From: Phyllobacterium sophorae
Lineage (GTDB): Bacteria > Pseudomonadota > Alphaproteobacteria > Rhizobiales > Rhizobiaceae
Length of the DNA stretch: 64,000 nt
Assembly: GCF_003010965.1 (NCBI RefSeq)
Contig: NZ_PGGM01000006.1
Location: 62,001-126,000, forward strand
Reading direction: 5' to 3'
Shown here piece after piece: positions 19,579 through 29,575 of this stretch. Every line of letters begins with the position of its first letter. Position 1 is the first letter of the stretch. The translations under genes were made by a program, and so were the position numbers. The notes beneath the pieces are model-generated. The model was not told the origin of the DNA. It did not search any database and saw nothing but the letters and a program-made list of their open reading frames with translations.

Positions 19579-20223
19579 ATGCCGAACAGCATCAAAAGAC
19601 GCGGTCTCATGCTCGTCCTGTCGTCTCCCTCCGGGGCAGGGAAGTCGACGATTGCCCGCCTGTTGCTTAACGATAAAGAGAAACTCGAACTGGCGTTGTC
19701 GATCAGCGTGACTACCCGTCCGCGTCGGCCCAGCGAAATTGACGGGGTACACTATCATTTCATTTCGGTACGTGAGTTCGAACGCTTGCGCGATAGTGAT
19801 GAACTGATCGAATGGGCAGAAGTTCATGGCAATTTCTATGGCACACCACGCGAGGCAGCGGAAAACGCCCTTGCCGATGGTCAGGATATGCTTTTCGATA
19901 TTGATTGGCAGGGTGCCCAGCAATTGCAGGATAAGATGAAGGGCGACGTTGTCAGCATCTTCATTCTGCCGCCATCCATGGCCGATCTAAAGCAGCGCCT
20001 GCATCGGCGCGCCGAAGACACCGAGGAAGTGATCGACATGCGCCTGCGCAATGCGCGCAACGAGATCGAGCGTTGGCGTGCCTATGACTACGTCATCGTC
20101 AATGAAGATCTGAATCGGGCCTATCATCAGGTCCAGTCCATTGTAACAGCTGAACGCCTGCGCCGTGACCGTTGTCCTGGTCTGTTCGACTTTGTCAGCA
20201 ATCTGCTGGACGAAAAGCTCTAG
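19579..20223 (+). CDS. gmk: Guanylate kinase
   Basis: Gmk phosphorylates GMP to GDP. The 214-residue enzyme has the P-loop [10 protein letters not shown] at 15-24, the GMP-binding segment [21 protein letters not shown] and the FYGTPREA and [10 protein letters not shown] motifs. The ATG follows the yicC stop by 2 bases, so it is co-expressed with yicC. Its stop codon overlaps the stop of the convergent rsmA by 4 bases. Confidence 0.98.
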   Translation: MPNSIKRRGLMLVLSSPSGAGKSTIARLLLNDKEKLELALSISVTTRPRRPSEIDGVHYHFISVREFERLRDSDELIEWAEVHGNFYGTPREAAENALADGQDMLFDIDWQGAQQLQDKMKGDVVSIFILPPSMADLKQRLHRRAEDTEEVIDMRLRNARNEIERWRAYDYVIVNEDLNRAYHQVQSIVTAERLRRDRCPGLFDFVSNLLDEKL

Positions 20224-21041
20224 AGCGCGTTAGCCAAGGCTACGAACTCGTCAATCGAGAGCGTTTCCGCCCGGCGCGTCGGATCGATACCTACCTTCGT
20301 GAGCAGTGTCTCACCGCCGAGCCGCTTGATGCTCTGGCGCAGCATCTTTCGTCGCTGCCCAAAGGCTGCCTGGGTAACGCGGCCAAGCGTGGCGGCGTCG
20401 CAGGCCAGTGGTTCGGCGCGTGGCACCAGGTGGACCACGGATGAAGTAACCTTGGGTGGCGGGGTAAAGGCCTGTGGCGGGACATCGAAGGTAATTTTCG
20501 CCTCCGTTCGCCAGCCGGCCAGCACACCCAGACGGCCATAGGCGTCTGCGCCGGGCCGGGCGACTATGCGCTCGGCCACTTCGCGCTGAAACATAAGCGT
20601 CAGCGATGCGTAGAAAGGTGGCCACGGTTCGGCAAGCAGCCAGCCGATCAGTAATTGTGTGCCGACATTATAGGGAAGATTGGCAATGATCTTTACCTTG
20701 TCGTCTCCCGCCAGCGCTTCGAAATCGGTTTCAAGTGCATCCCCGGCGACCACACGAAGACGCCCGGGATAATGGTCGGAGATTTCCTGCAATGCGGCCA
20801 GACAACGCTCGTCACGTTCGATGGCGATGACGTTGGCCCCCTGAGCCAACAGAGCGCGCGTAAGGCCGCCTGGTCCAGGGCCAACTTCGATAACCGTCTG
20901 TCCCTGCAAATCGCCCGCCTGCCGAGCGATCTTGGCAGTGAGGTTGAGGTCGAACAGGAAATTCTGGCCAAGCGATTTCTTCGCCATGAGCTCATGGCGA
21001 TCGATAACCTCTCGCAATGGGGGAAGGGTGTCGATACTCAT
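20220..21041 (-). CDS. rsmA: 16S rRNA dimethyladenosine transferase RsmA (KsgA)
   Basis: RsmA dimethylates two adjacent adenines near the 3' end of 16S rRNA, a checkpoint in 30S assembly. In its 273 residues are the leading [13 protein letters not shown], the SAM motif [16 protein letters not shown] and the catalytic [12 protein letters not shown]. Its ATG overlaps the pdxA stop by 4 bases (ATGA), and the surA-pdxA-rsmA order is the same as in Escherichia coli. The 3' end overlaps gmk. Confidence 0.98.
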   Translation of the reverse strand: MSIDTLPPLREVIDRHELMAKKSLGQNFLFDLNLTAKIARQAGDLQGQTVIEVGPGPGGLTRALLAQGANVIAIERDERCLAALQEISDHYPGRLRVVAGDALETDFEALAGDDKVKIIANLPYNVGTQLLIGWLLAEPWPPFYASLTLMFQREVAERIVARPGADAYGRLGVLAGWRTEAKITFDVPPQAFTPPPKVTSSVVHLVPRAEPLACDAATLGRVTQAAFGQRRKMLRQSIKRLGGETLLTKVGIDPTRRAETLSIDEFVALANAL

Positions 21042-22066
21042 GCAGCGGGGTGCTTTTGCTGCGCATGGTGCGATGCAAGTTCGTCGGCAAGGCGCAAGGC
21101 GGCAATCAGACTATCCGGCTTGGCTTTGCCTGAACCTGCGATATCGAACGCAGTGCCATGATCCGGAGAGGTGCGCACAAAAGGCAGGCCAAGCGTGACA
21201 TTGACGCTGTCATCAAAGCCCAATGTTTTTGCCGGTATCAGCGCCTGGTCATGATACATGCAGATGGCGGCATCATAGGTTGCCCGGGCCGCGGGGTGGA
21301 ACATTGTGTCCGCCGGGAGAGGCCCCCTCACATCGATGCCCTCTGAACGCAGTGTTTCTACTGCGGGACGGACGACAAGCTCATCCTCCATGCCCATGGT
21401 GCCGTGTTCGCCCGCATGCGGGTTAAGCCCGGCAATCGCAAGTCGCGGATTGGCAATGCCGAATTGATCCTTCAGGGCAAGGGCGGTAATCCGGGAGACG
21501 GTCAGAATGGTCGCCGTATCAAGAACAGCGGGGACATTGCTCAAAGCAATATGGATGGTTACGGGAACTGCCCGAAGCAACGGGCCCGCTAGCATCATTA
21601 CCGGCGTCACTTCACGCCCCAGGTGTTGGCCCGCGAGATGCGCGAGAAACTCTGTATGCCCGGGATACTGGAATCCAGCCTCATAGAGCGGCTTTTTGGC
21701 GATTGGACAGGTCACAACCGCACGGGCTCTCGCACAAAGGGTAAGAGCTACGGCCTCTTCGATAGCCTCAATCGTTCCGGCTGCATTCCGCTTGAGCGGT
21801 ACACCCGGCTGATTTGATTGACGATTTTTCAGCGCGACAATCGGCAAGGCGTGTGCAAATGCATCGGCCGCCGCCTCAGGTGCCGTGATTTCCAACGGAA
21901 TTTTCAAGCCGAGGAGGGCGGCGCGCGCGGCGATCAATTCCGGATCAGCAAGAAGAAAAAATGCTGGAAGCCGCATTTTCTCACGCAATAGCCACGCAGC
22001 GATGGCAATATCCGGGCCTACGCCCGACGGATCACCGGAACTGACGGCGAGTGCGGCGGTGATCAT
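21038..22066 (-). CDS. pdxA: 4-hydroxythreonine-4-phosphate dehydrogenase
   Basis: PdxA oxidises 4-phosphohydroxy-L-threonine in pyridoxal phosphate synthesis. The 342-residue protein has the opening [13 protein letters not shown], the divalent-metal histidines in [19 protein letters not shown] and [11 protein letters not shown], and the final [14 protein letters not shown]. The start overlaps the surA stop by 4 bases and the stop overlaps the rsmA start by 4 bases, so the three genes are translationally coupled. The pathway link with alr (a PLP enzyme in the same window) is loose. Confidence 0.97.
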   Translation of the reverse strand: MITAALAVSSGDPSGVGPDIAIAAWLLREKMRLPAFFLLADPELIAARAALLGLKIPLEITAPEAAADAFAHALPIVALKNRQSNQPGVPLKRNAAGTIEAIEEAVALTLCARARAVVTCPIAKKPLYEAGFQYPGHTEFLAHLAGQHLGREVTPVMMLAGPLLRAVPVTIHIALSNVPAVLDTATILTVSRITALALKDQFGIANPRLAIAGLNPHAGEHGTMGMEDELVVRPAVETLRSEGIDVRGPLPADTMFHPAARATYDAAICMYHDQALIPAKTLGFDDSVNVTLGLPFVRTSPDHGTAFDIAGSGKAKPDSLIAALRLADELASHHAQQKHPAA

Positions 22067-23019
22067 TCGTTGACGATTTTCGCCTTGCTGCGCAATTCAT
22101 CGAGATATTTCTTGTCGACTGCTGCTGCTGTTGGGTCCTGCTTGCCAGCGCCTGCCGCAGCCGCATCCTCCTGGGTAAAGACCATACGTGCAACGCGATC
22201 ATCGGAAACCTGGCGGGTTGAGCAAATTCCAAGAAATTCGACGCCCTTGTCCGTGTCCTGGATCGCGGTGGCCTGGCCAACCGGCGTAGAGGTGACCTGC
22301 TTCGACCACTCTGGCGGCAACTCCTGTTCAATGAATTTACCAAGATCGCGCACGGTGACGTCGAGAGTCCCCTTGGCTATATCACGTGTTGTGTTGCAGC
22401 CACTGAAGCGTGCGCGCAGGGCACTGGCTTCACTGCGGCGCTTGGGCAGAATGCCTTTGTTGTTGGCAGGCACGACGAATATGACCTGTTGCAATTGATA
22501 CTCGGTCGACACTGGCTTCTTGCCGCCGTCTTTAAGCATGCGCTGCACCGCTTCCTGCTCACTCACCTTGGCGCCACCACCCGGTGTGCGGTTACGCGCG
22601 GAGAGCGCACGTCCCCAACTCATCTGAAGACGGATATATTCCTTGAAGTGTCCCGGTGTGACGCCGGACTTGTCGAGTACACCAGTAAGCTGGGCAATCG
22701 TCATTTTGTTGTTGGTGGCGAACCGTGCAAAGGCGTCAGTCACTTCGGTGTCCGAAACGAGCATATTGAGACGTTTCAGTTCCTGACGCTTCAATGCCTC
22801 GTCGGTCAGCTCGTCGCGCGCCTGCTGCGTAAGATTGCCCTTCTTGCGCTGGAGTTTCAGAAATGCCGCGCGCCGCGCAATGTCGTAATCGGTGATTGGA
22901 GCTCCATTGACGACAATCTTGATTTCGCTCGCGGCAGTCGGCAAAGTTAGGCCAACTGTCATGGCAGAACTCAATGCGGTGGCAACAGCTGCTGCAAGAA
23001 TATGCTTCCTCACCATCAT
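22063..23019 (-). CDS. surA: SurA-type periplasmic chaperone with a reduced PPIase domain
   Basis: The 318-residue protein has a signal peptide ([20 protein letters not shown], cleavage after TAASA), then the SurA N-terminal chaperone domain ([22 protein letters not shown]). A single parvulin-like region follows ([14 protein letters not shown] through VARMVF), in place of the two in Escherichia coli SurA (428 residues). SurA escorts outer-membrane proteins, LptD among them, across the periplasm. It stands between lptD and pdxA, the same context as in Escherichia coli. The reduced catalytic domain suggests that chaperoning rather than prolyl isomerisation is its main job, which is inference. 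Confidence 0.85.
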   Translation of the reverse strand: MMVRKHILAAAVATALSSAMTVGLTLPTAASEIKIVVNGAPITDYDIARRAAFLKLQRKKGNLTQQARDELTDEALKRQELKRLNMLVSDTEVTDAFARFATNNKMTIAQLTGVLDKSGVTPGHFKEYIRLQMSWGRALSARNRTPGGGAKVSEQEAVQRMLKDGGKKPVSTEYQLQQVIFVVPANNKGILPKRRSEASALRARFSGCNTTRDIAKGTLDVTVRDLGKFIEQELPPEWSKQVTSTPVGQATAIQDTDKGVEFLGICSTRQVSDDRVARMVFTQEDAAAAGAGKQDPTAAAVDKKYLDELRSKAKIVNE

Positions 23020-23122
23020 TTCTCACTATTTCCGATCGTATAGTATTCGTGCCGAATGGATTTCAGCTTCGTTGTTGGGGTGCTTGACCCACTTATTGTC
23101 GCTTTACTAAGGCAAAAGCATG

Positions 23123-23144
23123 ACTGGCCGCAAGTGCGGCCAGT
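23123..23144 (-). terminator. Hairpin between lptD and surA
   Basis: A perfect 9-base stem (ACTGGCCGC / GCGGCCAGT) with a 4-base loop begins 12 bases after the lptD stop and is followed on the minus strand by CATGCTTTTGCC. The T-run is short, so partial termination between lptD and surA is more likely than a full stop. Confidence 0.55.
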
Positions 23145-23156
23145 TCTCGCAAGTGG

Positions 23157-25505
23157 TTAGATACCCCCGATATCGACCGGCTTGCCAAATTCCCACAGGG
23201 TCCGGAACGAAATGTTGAAGCCGAACTTGGTGGTTTTATCGCCTTCTCCGCCGCTGGCGGTGACAGGCTGCTCCTGTTGATAATACATCATGTATGTGAA
23301 GCACTCATCGTCATACGCCAATGCCGCTGTCCGCTTTACAAGTGTATCGGAAACCATGTCATAGGTTCCGGAGCCGAGGACACGCCAATTCGGTGTAATT
23401 TTTGCCGATCCACCAACAGTTATTTCCTGCCTGTCATTGGCGAAACCGTATGTGGGCTGCGAATCGATGAAGGCATACTTGACGAAAAGCGTTCCATACT
23501 TGCCGGAAGTAGTGCTCGCAACTTCCGCGCGTCTGACGTCAAACGTGTCCTTGTCGAAGCGGCCGCCTGTTGTCAGGGTGAAAGCACCATGCGTGGCACC
23601 AATCATTGCAACATAATCGGAACGTGCTGATTCGAGCCCCGATTCCGCACCGGCGTTGACGAAGTCGCTCGTTGCAAAGGAGTTAAGGCCGCCCAGTTGG
23701 AACGATTGGCCGGCAATACCATTGAGCGACCAGCCATTGTTGAATGTTCCGGAATAGCGGAGGCCGAGGTTGGCGCGGGTGCCGCCTTCCACGCGATCAT
23801 ATCCGGAGTACTTGTCTCGATCGAAGAGACTTGACGCATCGAACACGAAGCTTTGTGCATCTTCGTTCGGCATTTTGCCCGCGTAGGGTTCATTGTTGCG
23901 AACGAAGAGTTGCGCCGTCGGCTCAAGCACGTGGGTCGAACTGGTGGTCGAGAACAGGATTGGCCATCGTGTTTCGAGTCCGGCGGTTGCCATCGCACGG
24001 AAAGCCTCTGAACGCGTAACGCCGATCGAGTCAGAATTGACATACATCCCGTCACCGCGGAGCGCGAGAAGGGGGGTGATAACGAGACCGTAGTCAGAAA
24101 TGAACGTGCGTTTCCACTCCGCTTCGGCGGTAATCCGGCCGTCATTGCCCTCAACGCCGGACAAATATCCACTGCGTGTCAGACCCGTTGGAGCAGTGCC
24201 GTCCTCTCTGTCACGATACAAATTCTGCAGATTGACATCGACATTCAGCTCGCCCCCGGCGACGGATTGCGTCGGCGTATAGGCGTAGTCAAGGCTTGGC
24301 AGAACCCATGGCTGCTTGGGTTCCGACGCGCTAGGATTGGAATCCGGAATACTTTCCTGCACAAGGAACTGATAGAAGCGCAGGTCGAAGTAATTACGAT
24401 CGTGCAGGCCGGTCAAATAGACCTGGTTGGTGATGTTATAGCCGTCGTAGTTCTCAATCCCGTAACGATAGGCAAATGCCTTGTCCGTTTGGGCCATGAT
24501 ATTCCAGCCGTATGACCAGCGTGGATTGATCCGGAATGCCCCACTCGTGCCGATCATCGCGCGGTTTTTGGATTGGTCCTCCGGCTCGCTATCGCTAAAC
24601 TCGTTCGGATCTTGCTGGCTGATGCCTGCAAGCCTGATGCTATAGGCGCCGTTAGCAAGCCGGTGACGCCATTCTGCTTCACCAAGGAATCCTTGCTTCG
24701 TGTAATATGTGCCGGTCGTGGTCAAATCATAGTTTGGAGCCAGGGCCCAGAAGTAGGGCACGCTGATGCCAGAACCAAGTTCGGTTTCGTGGGTGTAGCT
24801 CGGCATCAGAAAGCCGCTCTTGCGCTTCACTGTCGGGTCGGCAATTTCAAAAGCCGGCAGGAATGCCAGCGGCATACCGAACATCTCGAAGCGGCCACGC
24901 TCGAAGCGAATGGTTTTTTTCTTGCCGTTCCAGACGATCTTCTGCGCACGAACCTGCCACAGGGGCGCTTTGTCCGGCTTCGCGCGGCAGGGCTCGCAAG
25001 CGGTATAGACACCGTTATTGAACGTTGTCAGTTCGCCGCCGATACGCTCGGCACTCTCGGCGGCAAAACGTGTATTGTCGGCCGCTTCGACGCGCAATGC
25101 ATTGACGAAACCTTCGCGGAAATCGTCGGTAATATCAAGATTGTCCGCATAAATCCTGTTGCCGTCTTTTTCGACGATCTCAACTTTGCCCATCGCTTTC
25201 AGGCGGCCGGTATTCTGGTCATAGGTGACCTGACGCGCAACGAGCCTGTTGCCATCATAATCGATCTGCACACCGCCAACCGCTGAGATGGTTTTGGCGT
25301 TGATGTCATAGATGAGTTCATCCGACTCCAGCAGCAATTGAGCATTTGGATCCGTCTGAATATTACCGACGAGCGCATCACTCGTCTGAGAATAGGCTGG
25401 GAGCGAAATCCCGCCCGCAAGGCATAGCACCGCCGTTCCACACGCAAGGCGTGCAAACCACGTCGGCAACACCGAGCGCGTTACATTCAATCCCACTCTA
25501 ACCAT
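23157..25505 (-). CDS. lptD: LPS-assembly protein LptD
   Basis: LptD is the outer-membrane barrel that inserts lipopolysaccharide into the outer leaflet. It has a signal peptide (FARLACGTAVLCLAGGISLPAYSQ), a periplasmic OstA jellyroll (LLLESDELIYDINAKTISAVG onward) and a long C-terminal barrel. A CEPC pair near the jellyroll and a Cys near the C-terminus (DDECFTY) could form the disulphides this family uses. I take the ATG at 25505 (782 residues), which overlaps the lptG end by 8 bases. AGGAGG touches that ATG, so a GTG at 25496, at better spacing, is a real alternative. Confidence 0.95.
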   Translation of the reverse strand: MVRVGLNVTRSVLPTWFARLACGTAVLCLAGGISLPAYSQTSDALVGNIQTDPNAQLLLESDELIYDINAKTISAVGGVQIDYDGNRLVARQVTYDQNTGRLKAMGKVEIVEKDGNRIYADNLDITDDFREGFVNALRVEAADNTRFAAESAERIGGELTTFNNGVYTACEPCRAKPDKAPLWQVRAQKIVWNGKKKTIRFERGRFEMFGMPLAFLPAFEIADPTVKRKSGFLMPSYTHETELGSGISVPYFWALAPNYDLTTTGTYYTKQGFLGEAEWRHRLANGAYSIRLAGISQQDPNEFSDSEPEDQSKNRAMIGTSGAFRINPRWSYGWNIMAQTDKAFAYRYGIENYDGYNITNQVYLTGLHDRNYFDLRFYQFLVQESIPDSNPSASEPKQPWVLPSLDYAYTPTQSVAGGELNVDVNLQNLYRDREDGTAPTGLTRSGYLSGVEGNDGRITAEAEWKRTFISDYGLVITPLLALRGDGMYVNSDSIGVTRSEAFRAMATAGLETRWPILFSTTSSTHVLEPTAQLFVRNNEPYAGKMPNEDAQSFVFDASSLFDRDKYSGYDRVEGGTRANLGLRYSGTFNNGWSLNGIAGQSFQLGGLNSFATSDFVNAGAESGLESARSDYVAMIGATHGAFTLTTGGRFDKDTFDVRRAEVASTTSGKYGTLFVKYAFIDSQPTYGFANDRQEITVGGSAKITPNWRVLGSGTYDMVSDTLVKRTAALAYDDECFTYMMYYQQEQPVTASGGEGDKTTKFGFNISFRTLWEFGKPVDIGGI

Positions 25506-26586
25506 CCTCCTTGTGCAGTAGAAAGGAGACCCCAAAGAACGTCGCAATCAACACGGGTGTCCATGCTGCAATGAAAGGCGGGACGAATCCCGCATTACCA
25601 AATGCCTTGACCACAACAGTGACGACATAAAGCACGAAGCCTGCGAGGACGCCACCCAGAATCATCGTTCCCGATTGTCCAAAACGTACAAATTTCAACG
25701 AAACGGTTGCAGCGATTAAAGTCATCGCCATCAGGAGTGCGGGCAAAGCCAATAAAGACTGGAAATGCATGTCAAAAGCGTTGGCTGGATAGCCAAAAGA
25801 GCGAGCTGCGGCAATTTTGTTACGCAGCTCAAAAAAAGGTATCGTCTCGGGGCGGGCGAGGCTTTCTTCAACGAATTCAGGGCGAAGATGCGTTGGAATT
25901 TGCGCCGTTGCTTGAGAAACCGGGGTCTCGCCCAACACGAATTTCGTCACATCGTTCAGCCGCCAGAAACCGTCTTCGAGGTCAGCGGTTTTAGCGTCGA
26001 GCCTTTCGAGAATGTCCTGATTCTTGTCGAGGCGAATGAACGTGGCATCGATGAGTCGCAACCCCCGGTTGACGATCGATTTAGCGCCGATAATCGTCTC
26101 TCCGTCCTCGGTCTTCTGTCTCAACCAGGGCACGCGATCGGCCGAGACATCATTGGCTTTTCCGGCGCGCCAGTTAGCCGTAATCTGTTCGCTTCTCTCA
26201 AAGCCCCAAGCGGCCAGCGGATTGACGACCAGAACAGCGGCCAGTCCGAACAGAAATGCGCCGGTGCACGCGGGCAAGAGAAACTGCCATGCCGAGACGC
26301 CGACGGAGCGGGCGACGACCAGCTCATATTTCCTGTTGAGGGATATGAGTGTCGCCATCGCGGCAAACAGCGCAATGAATGGAAACACCTGCTGCATGAT
26401 ATAGGGTATGCGCATTGCCGACAGGCCGAATGCCTGGATCGCGGAATAATCCGGCAGAGACGACAATTTGCCGGACAGTTCCGTAAAATCGAGGATAAGA
26501 GCGAGTGCGAAGCTTCCAAGCAGGAAATAGGTGGTGATTACCACGTAGCGGAGAAAGAAATAACGCCCGAGGGTCCAGCCGATCAT
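25498..26586 (-). CDS. lptG: LPS export ABC transporter permease LptG
   Basis: LptG is one half of the membrane part of the LptB2FG exporter, which extracts LPS from the inner membrane. The 362-residue protein has an N-terminal helix set (MIGWTLGRYFFLRYVVITTYFLLGS), a periplasmic beta-jellyroll in the middle (about 130-260), and three C-terminal helices. The ATG at 26586 overlaps the lptF stop by 4 bases (ATGA) with CAGGAA upstream. Its last codons overlap the lptD start, coupling the inner- and outer-membrane components. Confidence 0.96.
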   Translation of the reverse strand: MIGWTLGRYFFLRYVVITTYFLLGSFALALILDFTELSGKLSSLPDYSAIQAFGLSAMRIPYIMQQVFPFIALFAAMATLISLNRKYELVVARSVGVSAWQFLLPACTGAFLFGLAAVLVVNPLAAWGFERSEQITANWRAGKANDVSADRVPWLRQKTEDGETIIGAKSIVNRGLRLIDATFIRLDKNQDILERLDAKTADLEDGFWRLNDVTKFVLGETPVSQATAQIPTHLRPEFVEESLARPETIPFFELRNKIAAARSFGYPANAFDMHFQSLLALPALLMAMTLIAATVSLKFVRFGQSGTMILGGVLAGFVLYVVTVVVKAFGNAGFVPPFIAAWTPVLIATFFGVSFLLHKEDG

Positions 26587-27788
26587 TTCCTGAATCCTCC
26601 GCGCTTGCGCCCGAATAATTTTGCTACTGCACCGGCGAATGCCGTCTGTTGTGACGCGACAGTATTCCTGGCCCAATTGGTCCATGTCACCGGTACGCCA
26701 ATCTGGCGATTGGTGGCGAGCGCGTATGTCGCTGAGAGAGCGGCAAGAATCGGAAAAGCAAAGAGCAAGGGTAGCAATGAAGCATTCTTATCCGTGCTCT
26801 GACCTGTCGAATATCCCAGCCAGAATACAATGAGGCTCAAGGTGATCGCGGTGAAAGAGGCAGATATGCGTGCTTCGCGATGCGACCGGGAATCTGCTGC
26901 TGCGGCCAGGGAAATTAGAGCAAAGACAATGGGATACATCCAATCCGACAAACGTTTGTAGAGCTCCGACGTATAGCGGAGCGGCCTCTGCTGATACTGC
27001 TTGTCATTGGGATCCGGATTCCACAGATAATCAAGAGGACGATCCTTCGGGAAAATACTGACTTCCTTGTCGTCCGACGAGAGGAAAGCCGCAAGATCAA
27101 GCGCATAGGTATTGAATTTGATGATCGAAACATTGCCCGTCTGGACATCGCGGCGATCGATTTCGCCGTCCTTCATAATCAACAAGCTTTGAGCGCCGGT
27201 TTCAACAACCAGGCCGTCCTTGGCGTAGTAAATCAGGTCGGTGGTTTTATCTCGCGAATCTGAAACGAAAAGGCCTTTGATCGCTCCATTGGAATCGCGG
27301 TTCTCGATCTGGAGATAGAGGTCTTTGTCGAGTTCCTTGAACGTGCCCTGTTGAACGACGAGATTGATGACGTCAGCGCGCGCATCCGCCACCATCTGGC
27401 GCATGTTCATCTGGGAGTAGGGCACAACGAAGTTGGCGATCAGGAACGACGCGATCGCGATAACGATTGCAAAAAGCATGACGGGCCGGATCACGGCAGA
27501 ACGCGGCGCGCCGGCAGCATTGATCACCACCAGTTCCGAATCCTGATTCATCGTCGAAAGCGTTTGCGTCACAGCAATGACGAGTGCAAACGGCATGACG
27601 ATGGGGAAGGCATTGGGGAGCAGGTTCGAACTGAATTTAAGGATATAGAAAAAGCTCTGACCGCTGGTGGTGAGGAAGTTGATTCGTCCAAGGACCTGGA
27701 CGATCCATGTAATTGCGACCGCTGAAAGCAGCACCGCAAAAAACATGACGACGATCCGTCGCAAGATGTATATCTCAATCAGGCGCAT
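26583..27788 (-). CDS. lptF: LPS export ABC transporter permease LptF
   Basis: This is the partner of LptG, with 401 residues. The first segment MRLIEIYILRRIVVMFFAVLLS and the SFFYILKFSSNLLPNAFPIVMPFALVIA region are typical of LptF, with a central periplasmic domain (NLVVQQGTFKELDKDLYLQIENRD) and C-terminal helices. It heads the minus-strand lptF-lptG-lptD unit. It is divergent from pepA across 285 bases, the same lptF/pepA divergence as in Escherichia coli. Confidence 0.96.
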   Translation of the reverse strand: MRLIEIYILRRIVVMFFAVLLSAVAITWIVQVLGRINFLTTSGQSFFYILKFSSNLLPNAFPIVMPFALVIAVTQTLSTMNQDSELVVINAAGAPRSAVIRPVMLFAIVIAIASFLIANFVVPYSQMNMRQMVADARADVINLVVQQGTFKELDKDLYLQIENRDSNGAIKGLFVSDSRDKTTDLIYYAKDGLVVETGAQSLLIMKDGEIDRRDVQTGNVSIIKFNTYALDLAAFLSSDDKEVSIFPKDRPLDYLWNPDPNDKQYQQRPLRYTSELYKRLSDWMYPIVFALISLAAAADSRSHREARISASFTAITLSLIVFWLGYSTGQSTDKNASLLPLLFAFPILAALSATYALATNRQIGVPVTWTNWARNTVASQQTAFAGAVAKLFGRKRGGFRK

Positions 27789-27859
27789 GTCATGTTTCGC
27801 AAAGAGAGTTCCGCCACCTTGTTCGACCAGCCGTTCGCGCGTGTCCGACCGTTCATCTA

Positions 27860-27878
27860 TGCCATGGGAGCCATGGCA
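27860..27878. promoter_or_regulatory. Perfect palindrome in the lptF-pepA divergent region
   Basis: TGCCATGG and CCATGGCA flank a 3-base GAG spacer, an 8-base perfect inverted repeat 72 bases upstream of lptF. Its symmetry and position suggest an operator for a dimeric regulator; no binding protein can be named. Confidence 0.4.
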
Positions 27879-28020
27879 TTATTTTGCCGCACTATGGGAC
27901 GAACCCGTTACATGTTCAACAAACCCGACATATGTTCACTCTAGTCAGGCTTGGCTAAAAATAGGCGAAGAAAGCTGGTTAACAAGGCCTTAGCCAACCC
28001 CTTCGTCGTTAACCCCTCCA

Positions 28021-28038
28021 TTCATCAGTTCTGATGAA
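28021..28038 (+). promoter_or_regulatory. Perfect palindrome just upstream of pepA
   Basis: TTCATCAG and CTGATGAA flank two bases, ending 36 bases before the pepA ATG. With a 2-base loop it would not fold well as an RNA hairpin, so a DNA operator, or a longer loop with fewer pairs, is likelier. Confidence 0.4.
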
Positions 28039-28073
28039 TAGGAAAGTCACATTTTTGTTCATCTGGAGATATC

Positions 28074-29570
28074 ATGTCCAAACGTCCATCCATCAGTTTC
28101 GCCAAATTTGCAGCCGTCGAAAGCGGCACTGCAATCTTGCTGGTTGCCGCTGAAGGCAAAGTCGCTGCAGAAGCCGAATCTGTTGTCGGACCAGCATTGC
28201 TGTCGCGTATCATCGATGTCTCGGAATTCAAGGGAAAACTGGCGGCGACCCTCTCGACGATTGCACCCGCGGGTACGGAACTGGAGCGGGTAATATTGGC
28301 CGGCGCCGGCGATCCGGCCAAACTGAACGGGGATGACTGGCTGAAAATTGGCGGCGCGGCGCTTTCAAAGATCGGCACCGCCAAGAACGTGGCGGTCGTT
28401 CTCGCCTTGCCCGGCGCCGGCATCACGGCCGAAAATGCCGCCGAATTTGCGCTTGGCATGCTGCTGCGCTCTTACACCTTCGACAAATACAAGACGAAGA
28501 AAGACAATGGCGACGGCGAGAAGCAAGAGAAATTTGCTGCAAAGATCACCATCCATGTAGCCGATCCCCAAGCCGCGAAAAAAGCCTTCGCCAACGCGGA
28601 GGCCGTGGCAGAGGGTGTGATTCTAGCGCGCGATCTCGTCAACGAACCCGCCAATATCCTCGGTCCCGTCGAGTTTGCCGAACGTGTTGAGGAACTGAAA
28701 AAACTGGACGTCAGGGTCGAAATCCTCACCGAAAAGGACATGAAGAAGCTTGGCATGGGCTCGCTGCTGGGTGTCGCGCAGGGCTCTGTGCGTCCGGCGC
28801 GCCTGGCTGTCATGGAATGGCATGGCGCCAAGGGCAAAGATAAGCCGATTGCTTTTGTCGGCAAGGGCGTCACGTTCGATTCGGGTGGTATCTCCATCAA
28901 ACCCGCCGCTGGCATGGACGAAATGAAAGGTGATATGGGTGGCGCCGCGGCCGTTACGGGCCTCATTCATGCACTCGCTTCACGCAAGGCCAAGGTCAAC
29001 GTGGTCGGCATCATCGGCATTGTCGAAAACATGATCAATGGCGATGCTCAGCGTCCGGGCGATATTGTCACCTCCATGTCCGGTCAGACCATCGAGGTTC
29101 TCAATACCGACGCCGAAGGGCGTCTTGTTCTCGCCGATGCACTCTATTATTGCAACGAACGCTTCAATCCAAAGTTCATGATCAATCTCGCAACGCTGAC
29201 TGGTGCTATCATGGTGGCGCTTGGCGTCTACCGTGCAGGCCTCTTTTCCAACGATGATGTGCTCGCGGGACAACTCTTCGACGCCGGTCAGGCGACTGGT
29301 GAAAAGCTGTGGCGCATGCCGCTCGGCGATGAATATGACAAGCTGATCGACACCAAGAACGCCGATATGAAGAATATCGGTGGCCGCCATGGTGGCGCCA
29401 TCATCGCTGCACAGTTCCTGCAGCGCTTTGTTGGTGGCACGCCTTGGGCGCATCTGGATGTTGCCGGAACGGCTATGGGCTCACCGGCGACGGAGTATAA
29501 TCAATCGTGGGCCTCGGGCTTCGGCGTGCGCCTTCTCGATCGGCTCGTTCGAGACCATTTCGAGGGGTAA
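28074..29570 (+). CDS. pepA: Leucyl aminopeptidase
   Basis: This M17-family aminopeptidase of 498 residues is cytosolic and forms hexamers. The two-metal active site is visible in [27 protein letters not shown] and the signature [21 protein letters not shown] is 7 bases upstream of the ATG. In Escherichia coli PepA also binds DNA in site-specific recombination and carAB control, so the palindromes in its own upstream region could in principle be autoregulatory; that is inference. pepA followed by holC is a conserved neighbourhood. Confidence 0.98.
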   Translation: MSKRPSISFAKFAAVESGTAILLVAAEGKVAAEAESVVGPALLSRIIDVSEFKGKLAATLSTIAPAGTELERVILAGAGDPAKLNGDDWLKIGGAALSKIGTAKNVAVVLALPGAGITAENAAEFALGMLLRSYTFDKYKTKKDNGDGEKQEKFAAKITIHVADPQAAKKAFANAEAVAEGVILARDLVNEPANILGPVEFAERVEELKKLDVRVEILTEKDMKKLGMGSLLGVAQGSVRPARLAVMEWHGAKGKDKPIAFVGKGVTFDSGGISIKPAAGMDEMKGDMGGAAAVTGLIHALASRKAKVNVVGIIGIVENMINGDAQRPGDIVTSMSGQTIEVLNTDAEGRLVLADALYYCNERFNPKFMINLATLTGAIMVALGVYRAGLFSNDDVLAGQLFDAGQATGEKLWRMPLGDEYDKLIDTKNADMKNIGGRHGGAIIAAQFLQRFVGGTPWAHLDVAGTAMGSPATEYNQSWASGFGVRLLDRLVRDHFEG

Positions 29571-29575
29571 ATTCG

